64,000 bases of DNA from NCBI GenBank assembly GCA_965153355.1, contig OZ231126.1:76942001-77006000 (forward strand), read 5' to 3'. The notes under the pieces are model-generated. The model searched no databases. It was not told where the DNA came from and saw only the letters and a list, made by a program, of their open reading frames with translations. How positions within the stretch are numbered: the first letter of the stretch is position 1; each line of letters starts with the position of its first letter. Positions 10,800 to 23,029 of this stretch are shown piece by piece. This stretch comes from Flaccisagitta enflata. Its lineage: Eukaryota > Chaetognatha > Sagittoidea > Aphragmophora. The position numbers were made by a program, and so were the translations under genes.

Positions 10800-11060
10800 T
10801 TTGGGCAGATTTCAGGTCTGAGAGGGCAGATTTCAGAACTTAGAGGGCAGATTTCAGGCCTGAGAGGGCAGATTCAAGGTCTAAGAAGGAACATTCAAAA
10901 CCTGAGAGGGCAGATTTCAGGCCTGAGAGGCTAGATTTCAGCTCTGAGAGGGCAGATTTCACGCCTGAGAGGGCCGGGGGGACGCGCGAACGAACAAACG
11001 GATGAACGAAAGTCCCCCTGTGTTCTACAGGACTTCGTTCCCTTCGGGGCCGCTGCCCAA
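10800..11060 (+). mobile_element. Family A element, copy A5
   Basis: Begins TTTTTGGGCAGATTTCAG straight after the A4 terminus. It has about eight 21-bp units of GGCCTGAGAGGGCAGATTTCA and a right arm (about 10985-11059) ending GGGGCCGCTGCCC. The long end is absent. Confidence 0.8.
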
Positions 11061-11228
11061 GAGGGCCGTGAAATACAACCAATGTGTTATTGATGGCTCT
11101 AATTATCAAAATATATGTAAATTGGAGTCAATCCATGTGCGCAAACGGAATTTTGACCATTTTAGCCGTTTTCGATTGACTACCCTACTAAAAAAGCTCC
11201 AAATGCATATTCAAAACCCCAAAAATTG

Positions 11229-11347
11229 TCCTGTGTGAAATCATAGGTCATCGGCCGCTACCCCATTTCCTCAACACCACAATACCAAATGATGATAATG
11301 GGGCATCGGGATCTGCTGACCATAATGATGCTTGAGCGACCTGTTTC
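11229..11347 (+). mobile_element. Family A right-end fragment
   Basis: CTGTGTGAAATCATAGGTCATCGG matches the arm variant seen in copy A9, followed by a long end whose hairpin is GCATC/GATGC instead of GCAAC/GTTGC, and a GAGCGACCTGTTT terminus. Confidence 0.65.
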
Positions 11348-11360
11348 TTTCTTTTTTATT

Positions 11361-11970
11361 TTTGGGCAGCGGCCCCGAAGGGGACGAAGCCCTGCTTTCA
11401 CACATATGGGGGATTTTACCTTCTCCTCCTTCTTCTCTTTCCCCTTCTCTTCTTCCCCTTGAAGCCCAAATCCTAGCTTCAAGGCTCAAATCCTAGTCTC
11501 GAGGCTCAAATCCCAGTCTCGAGGCTCAAATCCCAGTCAAGTTTCAAATCCCAGTCTCGAGGCTCAAATCCCAGTCTCGAGGCTCAAATCCCAGTCTTGA
11601 GGCTCAAATCCCAGCCTTGAGGCTCAAATCCCAGTCTTGAGACTCAAATCCCAGCCTGGGGCTCAAATCCCAGTCTTGAGGCTCAAATCCCAGCCTCGAG
11701 GCCCAAATCCCAGCCTCTTGGCTCAAATCCCAGCCTTGAGGCTCAAATTCCAGCCTTGAGTTTCAAATCCTAGTCTTAAGGCCCAATCCTAGTGTCGACC
11801 CTCAAATCCCAGCCTTAAAGCTCAAATCCCAGCCTCAAGGCTCAAATCCCAGTATCAAGGCCCCAATTACAGCCTCCAGGCCCTAATATCAGCCTTGAGG
11901 CTCAAATAAAGACAACATGGGTCATCGGCCCCTTTCACTGCTGGCTCACTCATAACCTACTAGGCACACC
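11361..11970 (+). mobile_element. Family A element, copy A6
   Basis: Left arm GGGCAGCGGCCCCGAAGGGG at about 11363, followed by a CACACATATGGGGGATTTT variant. A long 20-bp minisatellite follows (11455-11905). The right arm is reduced to GGGTCATCGGCCCC near 11919. The arm variant matches copy A9, not A1, so at least two arm subtypes exist. Confidence 0.75.
11455..11905. repeat. 20-bp minisatellite core of A6
   Basis: About 22 units of GAGGCTCAAATCCCAGTCTC, each differing by a few bases. This is a relative of the A1 core. Confidence 0.92.
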
Positions 11971-12037
11971 CACACCATCTAACTTTCTCATCTTTCTTTT
12001 TTTTACCTGCCTTGCTTTCTTCATCATGTTCTTTCTT

Positions 12038-12046
12038 TTTCTTTCT

Positions 12047-12135
<89 letters not shown>

Positions 12136-12136
12136 G

Positions 12137-12192
<56 letters not shown>

Positions 12193-12231
12193 TCCGTCTT
12201 TCTTTCTTTCTTTCTTTCTTTCTTTCGTTCC

Positions 12232-12263
<32 letters not shown>

Positions 12264-12267
12264 CTAC
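12038..12267. repeat. (CTTT)n microsatellite
   Basis: Roughly 55 CTTT units with scattered single-base changes. It is open in several frames, giving spurious Phe/Leu/Ser ORFs. Confidence 0.97.
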
Positions 12268-12753
12268 TTTATTACCTCACTTTTGCCTCTGTTCTAAGGT
12301 CTGTAATCACCTTTCTGTTTCTTAACCTCTCTCTCTACACCGCCCCCCCCCCATCTGCTCATTCTCACCCCTGTTTTTTTACACATCTCTTTATGTCTTC
12401 ATCATCTTTCTCTCTCCTCACCTCCTCCACTCTGCTTCTCCTCACCCCTATCCTCCCCTTCCTGATCTCTCTTTCCCTCTTCTCTGTCTTTGTCGAAAGA
12501 CTTGATCAAAGTACACAAAAGGCACAAGAAAGCGAAATCTTGCATCTTGCTCCTCACCTTTACAACTCTTTTTGCCAGCCTCAAAGGGAGTCCTCTCATT
12601 CCTGAGTCCCAAAAGCCAACAAAACTTCCCTCGTTTTTTACATTTCTACAAATTTGCTTAAATGAAGAGAAACAATGGCAGACTTTTGAATGCATTAATA
12701 CCTCCCACCAAGAAAGCAGGAACACAAGAATGAAACACACACACACCGGCGGG

Positions 12754-12755
<2 letters not shown>
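12268..12755. other. Pyrimidine-rich unassigned stretch
   Basis: The CT-rich left half blends out of the microsatellite. The right half, about 12490-12745, is open for about 80 codons before entering the GA tract, but shows no recognisable motif. Confidence 0.5.
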
Positions 12756-12844
<89 letters not shown>

Positions 12845-12856
12845 GACAGAGAAAGA
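12756..12856. repeat. (GA)n/(GACA)n microsatellite
   Basis: A GA run grading into GACAGA units. Confidence 0.95.
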
Positions 12857-13388
12857 GGAAAGAAGTAGAAAAATTGGGTAGGATCCTTGACCCAAATCAA
12901 TTATTGATCTTTCTCGCCCTTTGGTTTCTTAAATCACAATTTTTGCTTCCAATTCCTTTTTTGCTTCTATTCTAAGAAACAGAGAAAAATTCATTTTTCC
13001 ATTTCTCTCTCTCTTTGTCTCTTTTTTTGTCTTTCTGCGCTCTTCGTCTTCATTTTGGCGAGTCTTTTTGGGGCTCGGAAGAAAAATTAAGCTCAGTCAA
13101 TTTCTTGCTCAGCACGTTCTTGTTCCACATAATAATCTCAGAATCCAGTTCAGTTTTCAACAAATTGCAACTGACGCAAAGAAGAAGTGTTGACAATTCA
13201 TAAAAAGTTATGTCTCCCCTTCCCCCCCCCCCCACGCCCATTTCAATGCAATTCGTCTTAACTTGGCTCGATGTTACAGTGTGCGGGAAATTCGGCGTAA
13301 GCAGAGCGACACCAATAAGAGTTAACAAACAAGTCCTTTCATATTCCTTGTTTTATAGATGTGTAATCGAATCTCCAGTGCTATAAAG
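12857..13388. other. Unassigned stretch
   Basis: No ORF with recognisable content. A run of C lies near 13221-13233. Confidence 0.5.
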
Positions 13389-13490
13389 AGTCCGTTCGTC
13401 CGTCCATCTGTCTCTGAATCAATCAAGCGGATGTGGCATAGAGTTGCCTGATCGCTATCGGGCATTCAAGTGTACCCAGCCTTGTTAACA
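13360..13490 (-). mobile_element. Worn family B copy
   Basis: A TAGATGTGTAATCGAATCT hairpin-like end, a GTCCGTTCGTCCGTCC core and a CCAGCCTTGTT terminus sit in the family B minus-strand order. The subterminal motif is not clearly recognisable. Confidence 0.45.
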
Positions 13491-13494
13491 CCGA

Positions 13495-13680
13495 CAATAG
13501 TTGAAGATCATGAATATTCTCTTCCAAAAGTGGCTGGGCAGGAGCAGAGATGGTCAGTGACTGGTAACGCAAATCCGGTCGGTAACTCGATTTGTCATCC
13601 GTGTGATACCAGACTGACGGACCGACGGATTGGCAGACAGTCCTTTTTAAAGAGATGCGATGACACATCTCAAAACAGCT
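13495..13680 (+). mobile_element. Worn family B copy
   Basis: Contains TGGCTGGGCAGGAGCAGAGA, a GACGGACCGACGG core and hairpin AGATGCGATGACACATCT (about 13655-13672), followed by CAAAAC. The 5' end is not clear. Confidence 0.5.
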
Positions 13681-14049
13681 CACTAACAAAATAGGTCGCT
13701 TTCATGTCAAAGTATCTGAAATTATAAGATTTTTCACTAGACTAGCTAATTGAAAACTTTTCATTTCTACTTCACTTTTTCCAATCCATTGTATTTGCTC
13801 ACTTCGAAGCCGTTTTAAGTCATATATGACAGACGAGAAAATATAAAACGAGGAAAAGGTTTCATGTAAGTTAATTTCATTTCGAGTTTGAATTATGGAA
13901 ACTCTCCAAATGTTAGTGTTTTCATTTAAGTTACATGTTCGATATTGAGAATATTGATTTTGTTATGAATTTGGTAAAAGAATCAAGCTTTAGAAAAGAA
14001 AGGCCGTCTTGGCGTTCGGGGTTTGTCTGAAGCGTCAGGTCAACAAAAC

Positions 14050-14215
14050 ATCTACTCGCTGACAAATGTAAAATGTTCATGTGGATGAGCAGGGGCATCA
14101 ATTTCAAGACTATTTTGAGCGATTGGCAGGTGCAGTGACTTAAGGTGTAATGACGAACGGACTAACCGACCGGCTTGTCATGATAACACGGGTGAGCACG
14201 CGACCGAAAATTTGA
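14050..14215 (+). mobile_element. Very worn family B copy
   Basis: GATGAGCAGGGGCATC, TTGGCAGGTGCAGTGAC and GACGAACGGACTAACCGACC occur in family B order and spacing. Neither end is intact. Confidence 0.35.
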
Positions 14216-14244
14216 CGTGAATTCCTAATTCTCAACTCTCCATA

Positions 14245-14992
14245 CAGCTGAGTTTCCTACGATTCTAAGTAACATAGGAATCTGGGTTAGAAAGCTCAGG
14301 ATTCTAGGTTTCCTAACCAACTTTACAATGGGAAATGGAGTTTTTTTTTATTTTAATCTAGAAAGCGCCACTTCAATTTTCCCAATTTTTTGGGTGATTA
14401 CTAACAACGGGACGACATCCTGATGCCATAGAATAATAGCGTCGCCACTCTACTCTAAGTTGGTGGAAAAAGTGAAAGAAAAATTTCTACCTAGGTTTCT
14501 TATGTTACTACGTTTTCTAAGAGGATTTTGCATAGGTTTCTAAGAATTATAGATTTTCCAAGGTTTACAGTGTCAGTGAAAATGGCAATCTTTTCTCACT
14601 AGAAAGCGAAACCAATAAAAGGAGCAACAAATGTATAAAGGAAGAAAAAATTTCCATTCTTGCTAATATTGTTAATCCTCGGTTACCTAGACTTCTAAGA
14701 AACATAAGCAACATTTTCCTAGAAAACCTAGAAACGTACGAAACGTAGGTAGGATTTTTTCATTCACATTTTTAATCTATTTACAGGGGATTGGCGATGT
14801 TATTCTTTTATGGCATTAGGACGTCGTCCTACCGTCAATGATCACCCAAGAAATCAGATAAAGTGAAGCAGCGCTTTTTTCAGATAAATTGATAAAACTC
14901 ATTTTCCTATTTTGAAATTGGTTAGGAAACCTAGAAACGTAAGCTTCCTAACCCAGATCCTACGTATCTTAGAATCGTAGGAAACCCAGCTG
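14245..14992. mobile_element. 748-bp palindromic fold-back element
   Basis: Starts CAGCTGAGTTTCCTACGATT and ends in the reverse complement of CAGCTGGGTTTCCTACGATT. The arms (about 370 bp each) align through GGGTGAT-ACTAAC, GACGACATCCTGATGCCATA and ATAGCGTCGCC, with substitutions and small indels. CTAGGTTTCTTA-like motifs recur within both arms. The left tip follows TA, but the right tip is not followed by TA, so the target duplication is unclear. No coding capacity. Confidence 0.8.
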
Positions 14993-14999
14993 CCATAGG

Positions 15000-15329
15000 A
15001 CAATAGCATCCCTTTAGCCAAAAGCTTTTTTTTTCCTTAGCCTTTGAAGTGTGAATAAATCTCACTCCTTAATCAAATGAGTCCCATCATTATCAAAAAT
15101 ATGTATACATAGTTTGCACCTCATATGAACTCATTTTAGAATAAGTCTTATATATATTTCTTGAAATAAACCATTTCTTAGCTGAAAATGAAAACTCATT
15201 CGTAAGCAGTTTCGATATTCATGAATTCTTTTGAGGTTTAATTGAAATGCATAACTCCCTGAGGTATACATCAATATAAAATTTCACTCATTCTTAATTT
15301 TTTGGCTTTTGAATTCCTGCCTTTCTTCT
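15000..15329. other. Unassigned AT-rich stretch
   Basis: No gene or repeat recognised. Confidence 0.5.
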
Positions 15330-15528
15330 TTATAGTTGCGGACACGCAATTCTATAAGAGGCTTTGTCTGTCCGTCCATCCGTAACCCGTGAGTCGAAAA
15401 TTGGAAAACAAGCGTTGTAGATGCCTTTTTTGGTTCGGGTGTTGATGGTGGGGGCATGGGATGTGGATGGGGGTTGGATGCCCCTGCCCACCCGTCCGCA
15501 ACGATATTGTGACCCCGCGTCACTTGTT
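15330..15528 (-). mobile_element. Family B element, class II
   Basis: Hairpin AGTTGCGGACACGCAATT at 15334-15351, a CTATAAGAGGCTTTGTC block, a short GTCC core, then GTCCGCAAC at 15494-15502 and a terminus reading AACAAGTGACGCGGGGTC on the minus strand. The subterminal motif again equals the hairpin arm. Confidence 0.8.
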
Positions 15529-15778
15529 CTTCTTCACGTTTAAGTTCACTTTCACATTTAATTCTTCTTTTTATTTCTTTTTTTTTCTGCTTTCTTTTAT
15601 TCTTTTCATGCTTTCTTCTATTCTTTTCCTTTCTTTTTTTCTACTGAATTCTGAAATAACCTCTCATGAGAATGACACGGCCCGGCCTTCCATATTACCT
15701 TTTGAATTTAACTTTCTTGATTTTTTTTATAGCCATTAGTTACTCGATTCATATTCTGAAAAGGCAGGAAAGAGAGTG

Positions 15779-15780
<2 letters not shown>

Positions 15781-15838
<58 letters not shown>

Positions 15839-15878
15839 CTTAGTTTATGACAGTTTTAATCCAGATTAAAACTCTCTC

Positions 15879-15970
<92 letters not shown>
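15781..15970. repeat. Inverted (GA)n and (CT)n tracts
   Basis: A GA tract (15781-15836) and a CT tract (about 15872-15970) are separated by about 35 bp that includes its own small inverted repeat around GTTTTAATCCAGATTAAAAC. The whole block can fold as one hairpin. Confidence 0.95.
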
Positions 15971-15973
<3 letters not shown>

Positions 15974-16979
15974 TTCTCATTCTCATTCAATCTTTTTTTA
16001 CCTTTTTGGTTGCCCCGTATTTTCCTTTTCAGCTTTCCTTAAAAAAATTCAAGTCGTAATTTTAATTAGGCATTCTTTTCATCCGCCGTCATTTTACGGT
16101 TTTCTTCAAACGTCAATCATTGAAAACCCTGACCAGCATGTCAACGTCATCTGGGTTTGTCGTCGTCGTCGTCGTCATCTGGGCTCGTCGTCGTCGTTGT
16201 CGTCGTCGTCATTTCATTTGTCATCAGAAGCGTCTGCATCATTGTCATTGTCTTTGTCATCATTGTCGCCTTTGTTTCCAGTGTCGTCGTTGTTGTTAGC
16301 ATTACCAATTTAGGGTGCTTCACACTGCAAAACGTTGAAGTACATTTTAATCAATTTATCATTTTGTAAGAAAGACAAAATTTTGTTGATGTTTTATTAA
16401 TCATGTCAATTTTATTTGTTATTTCTATATTGTATCTTTTCAATTTGTTGAATCTAACACAGTAGCTTTTCTTTCCTGCATTGATTTACTTGTTTTTTGA
16501 TCCCTTTTTTTTGACAAAAATTATCATCAAAGCCAATGAAAATTTCTAAAAACCATTCAACCACTAAAAATGAATATAACATAATAATAATGATTTAGGA
16601 TGCAATTATTTTCCTTTCATAAGATTATTTAGCTCGTGAGTATTCTGGTAAATGAAACACTCAATCTTCATCGTTTTCTCAATGACAGTCATCAACGTGA
16701 CCATTGTCGTCGTCCACATCATGATCTTCATCACTTTTCCATGACAGTCCTTTTCTCCATGACAGTCCATGACAGTCATCAACGTGACCATTGTTGTCGT
16801 CCTCATCGTGATCCTCGTCACTTTTGTGACCATTGTCGTTTTGATTCGTTAACTTTCATGTTTCCGTAACATCGAAAACGAAAGCCTTCAATTTCCGTTG
16901 TTATCTTGAAAATCTTTACAGCTTTTCAAATAAAAGCAAAAAATGAAAAACGAAAAAAAATCACTGACAACTCATTCGC

Positions 16980-17110
<131 letters not shown>

Positions 17111-17342
17111 CCCGCTTTCTTTCAAACCAAACGTAATATCAATCAGCTCTGTTTGAGTTTACAAATCACTTTCATTTTCAATTATAAGGAAATTCGATTT
17201 AAGAATGAGCAGTGTGGATATTTCCTCTGTCACACTACGTTATCATGGGTTTGAAAAGCACAAAACACTGAAATTTTACCTTCAAGCACCTTGGTTTACA
17301 TTATGATCCATCTCGACTGTAACATTTAATGACAGCATTGTT

Positions 17343-17391
17343 CAACAGGTCGCCGAAGGGCAATATGTGGTCAGCGAAACCCGTTGCCCTG
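17343..17391 (-). mobile_element. Family A long-end fragment
   Basis: The reverse complement reads GCAGGGCAACGGGTTTCGC...ATTGCCCTTCGGCGACCTG, the family A terminal hairpin. It marks the junction between the duplicate copies. Confidence 0.75.
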
Positions 17392-18628
<1,237 letters not shown>

Positions 18629-18749
18629 ATTGCATGATTGTGAATTGGAGTGAGAGGAAGCAGGGCAGCGGCCCCGAAGGGGACGAAGTCCTGCAGATCA
18701 CAGGGGACTTTTGTTCTTCCGTTTGTCCATCCGTCCGCCCCCCCAGACC

Positions 18750-18995
18750 ATCTCAGGCCTGAAATCTGCCCTCTCAGGGCTGAAATCCACCCTCTCAGGA
18801 CAGAAATCTATCCTCTCATGCCTTGAATCTGAGAGGTCAGATTTAAGGCATGAGGGGGCCTGAGAGGGCAGATTTCCGACCTGAGAGGGCAGAATCTAGG
18901 CCAGAGAGGGCAGGTTCAAGGCCTGAGAGGGCAGAGTTGAGGCCTGAGAGGGTAGATTTCAGCCCTGAGAGGGCAGATTTCAGGCCTGAGAGGGC
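18750..18995. repeat. 21-bp minisatellite core of A8
   Basis: Units of GGCCTGAGAGGGCAGATTTC. The first units are in the opposite orientation (CCTCTCAGGCCTGAAATC), so the core itself changes direction near 18830. Confidence 0.88.
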
Positions 18996-19042
18996 TTGGG
19001 GGGGACGAATGGACAGACGCACGAATGAAAGTCCCCTGTGTT

Positions 19043-19713
19043 AGGGGATGAGCTACAACTTGAAATTTCTAAGGCTGGGAGCGCATCTTGTTTTGAAAAA
19101 AACCTCTCCCCCTGATGTGTTGAGAGTCAATGAAGGCTCAAATCACCACTGATCTAGGCGTTCTTGGTTTTGTTCGACGGAGATTCGATTTCTCTCGCCG
19201 TCGGCTCTAACTAAACATTATTCTCTTCTTAGGGGCCCCTAAGGCCCAAAAAAAACCCTTATGAGGATTTTTTTTTAAAAGTTGGGAGCAATCGATAGGA
19301 AATTATTTGATTTAGCTAGATTGATTTGGCAAAATCTTGTATTTTCACTTTTTTGAAAAAAAAACTTAGAAAGTTTTTGTATCGCGCCTTGGGGACTGAA
19401 AAAAATCCTGTAACCTTACTTTTTTCAAAAAAATTTACAAATTTGATCAGGGGTTCAAAGAGAGAATGGAAAAAAAGAATGTCGGTTTTCTCTTTTACTT
19501 TTTAAGTATGAAAAAGCCCGTAACTTCTGAACTACTTGGCATTTTATGATAAACTATTTCAAAGGCTTTTCTACCAAATTTGGATATTTTTTACTTTAAA
19601 GAAGCTTTATGGCAAATTTTGCTAAAACTGATCATTTTTCTCGTTTTTTTTTTTCATAAAATTGTATCCAATTGCGATTTTTTCTCACTTAAACCATGAA
19701 CTACATTGATATA
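19043..19713. other. Unassigned AT-rich stretch
   Basis: Rich in short A and T runs. No gene or element recognised. Confidence 0.5.
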
Positions 19714-19921
19714 TTTTTAGTCGCGTGCTACGCGACTCTACACCCCGCTATGTCGGTCCGTCGGTTGGTCGGTTGGTCGGTTGGTCGGTCCCCTTTTTAC
19801 TTTTTTGGCGTTTTTTAGCTTTTCGAGCATACGGCTCCTGCCCAGATGCCCTAGTGACCTTCTCCAGTACTGCTCCTGCCCACCTGCACGCGACTAGGGT
19901 AGCCGTGTATCCGGCCTTGTT
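19714..19921 (-). mobile_element. Family B element, class I
   Basis: Hairpin AGTCGCGTGCTACGCGACT at 19719-19737, CTACACCCCGC block, GGTC/GGTTGGTC core, CTCCTGCCCACCTGCACG, and terminus GGTAGCCGTGTATCCGGCCT-TGTT. The subterminal motif is the exact complement of the hairpin arm (AGTCGCGTGC). Confidence 0.92.
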
Positions 19922-20555
19922 TATTTGAGACCTATCTGGTATTAAAAGCTAAAATCTACTAGAAAATTAGAGCAATCTCAAAAAAAATTCTTTTTTGACA
20001 AAATAGCAAAACAACTGGTTTTGTAAAGCGTGATTTTTGGCTTATTGCATATCTAGGGGATTAAATCTTCTTAAGAAGTCCTGGACATTTATCACCATAA
20101 AATGCCAAACCCTTCCCAATCAAAAACTTTTTTTCAGGTTTGATTATCTTTGCTAGTTTTTGAGTTATGACATAACATCTTACAATCGAGATGAATCACG
20201 CTGTAGTTATCTGTATTTCAAATGTTTTTGTTTGTTTTTTCAATGTTTGTTTTATGTTTCTTTTTACCGACTGTTAATTCAGGATAAGTATAAGGGAACT
20301 AAACTCTCAATGTATCATTCAGTGAGTTAGTCTGTACATCAGTTGGTCCGTCTCCATGTACATTGTACAAGATCTTTTTTGTCAATTTGAAGCGATTTTC
20401 AACTGCGCCACAACTCCTGCCCAAATGCCCAAGTAACCACTCACATGACCGGCGAAACCAACTCACTTGCAATTAGCACGGCAAGTTCTCTCCAACCAAG
20501 TTTAACCTCCGTCCCCCGAGCCATTTTCCGTTAGAATTTTCCATCCCAATCTTGT
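19922..20555. other. Unassigned stretch with a worn family B trace
   Basis: Mostly AT-rich. GTTGGTCCGTC near 20341 and CTCCTGCCCAAATGCCC near 20415 look like a heavily decayed family B copy. No gene seen. Confidence 0.4.
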
Positions 20556-20697
20556 TTTTAGTCGCGGACACGAGACTCTTCACCTTGGTCCGTCGGTCGG
20601 TCCGTCGGTCGGTCACATTTTTGAATTACGAGCGGTTTTCGCACTACTGCTCCTGCCCAACCGTCCGCGACTGGATTGCCGTGTATCGGGCCTTGTT
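20556..20697 (-). mobile_element. Family B element, class I/II intermediate
   Basis: Hairpin AGTCGCGGACACGAGACT at 20560-20577, a GTCGGTCC core, subterminal GTCCGCGACT near 20663-20672 and a GGGCCTTGTT terminus. It carries the TCG of class I and the GGAC of class II in both the hairpin arm and the subterminal copy, so both have changed together. Confidence 0.88.
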
Positions 20698-21440
20698 TTT
20701 AGTTGCGGACACGCAACTCTATAAGAGCCTTTGTCCGTCCGTCGGTCCGTCCGTCCGTGAACACGAGTCAAAAAGTGTGAAAACGCGCATTTCCGCCCCT
20801 GCCCACCCGTCCGAAACTGGTACACGGTGAACAAGCTCAAGTGGGGGAAAGTAAAAGCTTAGGATTTCAAAACTGCTAGAGTACCACATTTCATCTCTTG
20901 CAGTGTTGTAGAAAATTACCTGACATTTTATATAAGCCAAATCTGAGGTCATTAGCTCAAATACTCTAGGGGATACATTAAAATCTTTGAAATGTCCAAA
21001 ACTAAGAATAGCTTAAAATATATCTTTCAGACTTGAGTGCTTTAAAACTGGTAAATGGTGTAGTTTTATTCCTTCATCAATTATTGAACCAAATGTTGCA
21101 TTCTTGGTTTCTAACTGAAGCACCATGAATGCCTTATAGGTTTTTTGATCCAACTTAATAATGTCATGCCATTTTTTTCTCTGCAACTTGAGTTAGATTG
21201 AGAATCAATGAACAATTTTTTGAGGTTGGGAAGGAACCTTCACATTATTGATCATATCTTTTTAGCTGTTTCAATTTTTCTATTTTGACCAACCAAAGAA
21301 AGAGGAACAAATGTCAGGCAGTTTTTTACAAGGCGCAACTTTCAAATTATGAATATCTTAAGTTGTTTAGGCGTAGTTAGCTTTTACTTTCCCCCACTTG
21401 AGGTTGTTCACCCTGTATTGGCCGTGTATCCGGCCTTGTT
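20698..21440 (-). mobile_element. Family B element, class II, split by a MITE
   Basis: Hairpin AGTTGCGGACACGCAACT at 20701-20718, a GTCC core, CATTTCCGCCCCTGCCCACC, and subterminal GTCCGAAACT at about 20809-20818. The element is cut at TA (20821-20822) and resumes at 21416-21440 with TATTGGCCGTGTATCCGGCC-TTGTT. It abuts the preceding copy with no host DNA between. Confidence 0.88.
20823..21415. mobile_element. 593-bp TA-flanked TIR element (Tc1/mariner-type MITE)
   Basis: The 37-bp terminal inverted repeats (20823-20859 and 21379-21415) start CACGGTGAACAAGCTC and CAGGGTGAACAACCTC and differ at two positions. TA dinucleotides at 20821-20822 and 21416-21417 fit the TA target duplication of Tc1/mariner elements. 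Removing the element restores a normal family B terminus. The interior has no transposase frame, so it is non-autonomous. Confidence 0.9.
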
Positions 21441-21695
21441 TTTTCCGCCACTTCTAAAAAGACTGAATGAGAATTGGCAATTCCGTTCGTAATTCTTCAG
21501 ACTTCTTCCATTTATTGTTTCATCCTTTCAATTAATCCTTCGCGCAAAAAATCCCTCTTTGGAAAATGAAGAAAGCTTAGTTAGCTCATTGTTTCCCCTT
21601 TTCTTTCAATCTTTTCCCCGGTTTCCTTTCTTTCGTCCATTTTCTTTCCTTTGTTACCATTTCTTCTTTTGGGCTTTCTCTGTTAGTAACTCTCT
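21441..21695. other. Unassigned pyrimidine-rich stretch
   Basis: T/C-rich lead into the following microsatellite. No gene seen. Confidence 0.5.
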
Positions 21696-21708
21696 TTCAT
21701 TCTTTCAT

Positions 21709-21788
<80 letters not shown>

Positions 21789-21804
21789 TTTTTCTTTCTT
21801 TCTC

Positions 21805-21876
<72 letters not shown>

Positions 21877-21882
21877 TTTTTT

Positions 21883-21938
<56 letters not shown>

Positions 21939-21941
21939 TTT

Positions 21942-22005
<64 letters not shown>
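21696..22005. repeat. (CTTT)n microsatellite
   Basis: About 75 CTTT units with a few interruptions. Long Phe/Leu/Ser and Lys/Glu/Arg frames here are artefacts. Confidence 0.98.
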
Positions 22006-22251
22006 GTCTTCATAACCACATCTTTTCTTACAGTCACAAATCCGCTATACTAGATCCAAGAATAATGTAAAACCACTTGTAGAATTCGAGAACTTCCCCA
22101 GATTTTTTTCCAAATAGTCAACATTTTTTTTCCAAATAGTCAACATTGAACACAAAATTCTTTAGTGCCTCTATTGCTATTAACTGTTATTTGCCTTTCA
22201 ACAGTGTTTTTTTTTTCTTTTTGTTCACTGTTGTTTTTTTTTTTGTTTCTC

Positions 22252-22437
22252 TTTTTAGTCGCGCGCTACGCGACTCTACACCCCGCTTTGTCGGTCCGTC
22301 CGTCCGTCCGTCCATCACACTTTACTTTTTTTTCGCTTTCTTTGGCCTCACTGCTCCTGCCCAAATGATTAAGTGACTTCAAATAGGGCCCCTGCCCACC
22401 TGCACGTGACTGGGGTAGCCGTGTATCCGGCCTTGTT
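22252..22437 (-). mobile_element. Family B element, class I
   Basis: Hairpin AGTCGCGCGCTACGCGACT from 22257, CTACACCCCGC, a GTCC core, CCACCTGCACGTGACTGGGG and GCCGTGTATCCGGCCTTGTT. The subterminal motif AGTCACGTGC differs at two positions from the hairpin arm. Confidence 0.92.
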
Positions 22438-22450
22438 TTCCCTATGTTTT

Positions 22451-22544
22451 CTCTGGCCCTGATCAGGATTGATGAAGAGTAAAATTGTAACAATATAAAT
22501 ATTGTTACAATTTTACTCTTCATCAGTCCTGATCAGGGCCAGAG
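22451..22544. repeat. 94-bp near-perfect palindrome
   Basis: Arms of 46 bp starting CTCTGGCCCTGATCAGGA meet at a 2-base centre (CAATAT-AA-ATATTG). Only one position is mismatched. It could extrude as a cruciform or be a very short fold-back element. No flanking TA duplication. Confidence 0.93.
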
Positions 22545-22572
22545 AAGAGCCATAACTCCTTGTGAATGGAAA

Positions 22573-22573
<1 letters not shown>

Positions 22574-22617
<44 letters not shown>
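22574..22617. repeat. (GA)n microsatellite
   Basis: About 22 GA units, close to the palindrome. A CATCGT-type triplet tract follows at 22680-22760. Confidence 0.95.
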
Positions 22618-22620
<3 letters not shown>

Positions 22621-23029
22621 TCAAGGTTAACCAACGAAAATTTAGCGATGCAATGTCCTTTTCATATACACGTTGAGTTATCATCATCGTCATCATCATC
22701 GTCATCGTCATCATCATCGTCATCGTCATCATTCTCGTTTTCGTTATCGTCATCGAGAAGGGTTCCAAGCCTGCTCACCTTTTCCCCTTCCTTTCTCTTT
22801 CCCCTGAATTCTATTGTTCTTCTCTTCGGTCACAATTATTATTTCCTTTCTTTTCTCTGTTTTCCATTCTTTCGCTTTGTTTCCGATGCGCCTCTTTTTC
22901 CTTTTCTCTTTCACAGTTTCTCTTCTTTTTTTTTATAACTTTTCGTTTATACTTTTTCGTTTGTGTGAATGCCTCTATGTTTGTCTTTGTCCCTCTGTCT
23001 CCATCTCTGTCAAATTCTGTCACTCTGTA

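Noticed and set aside
12490-12975. 161-codon plus-strand frame
   Set aside because: About half is the GA/GACA microsatellite, and the rest has no recognised motif.
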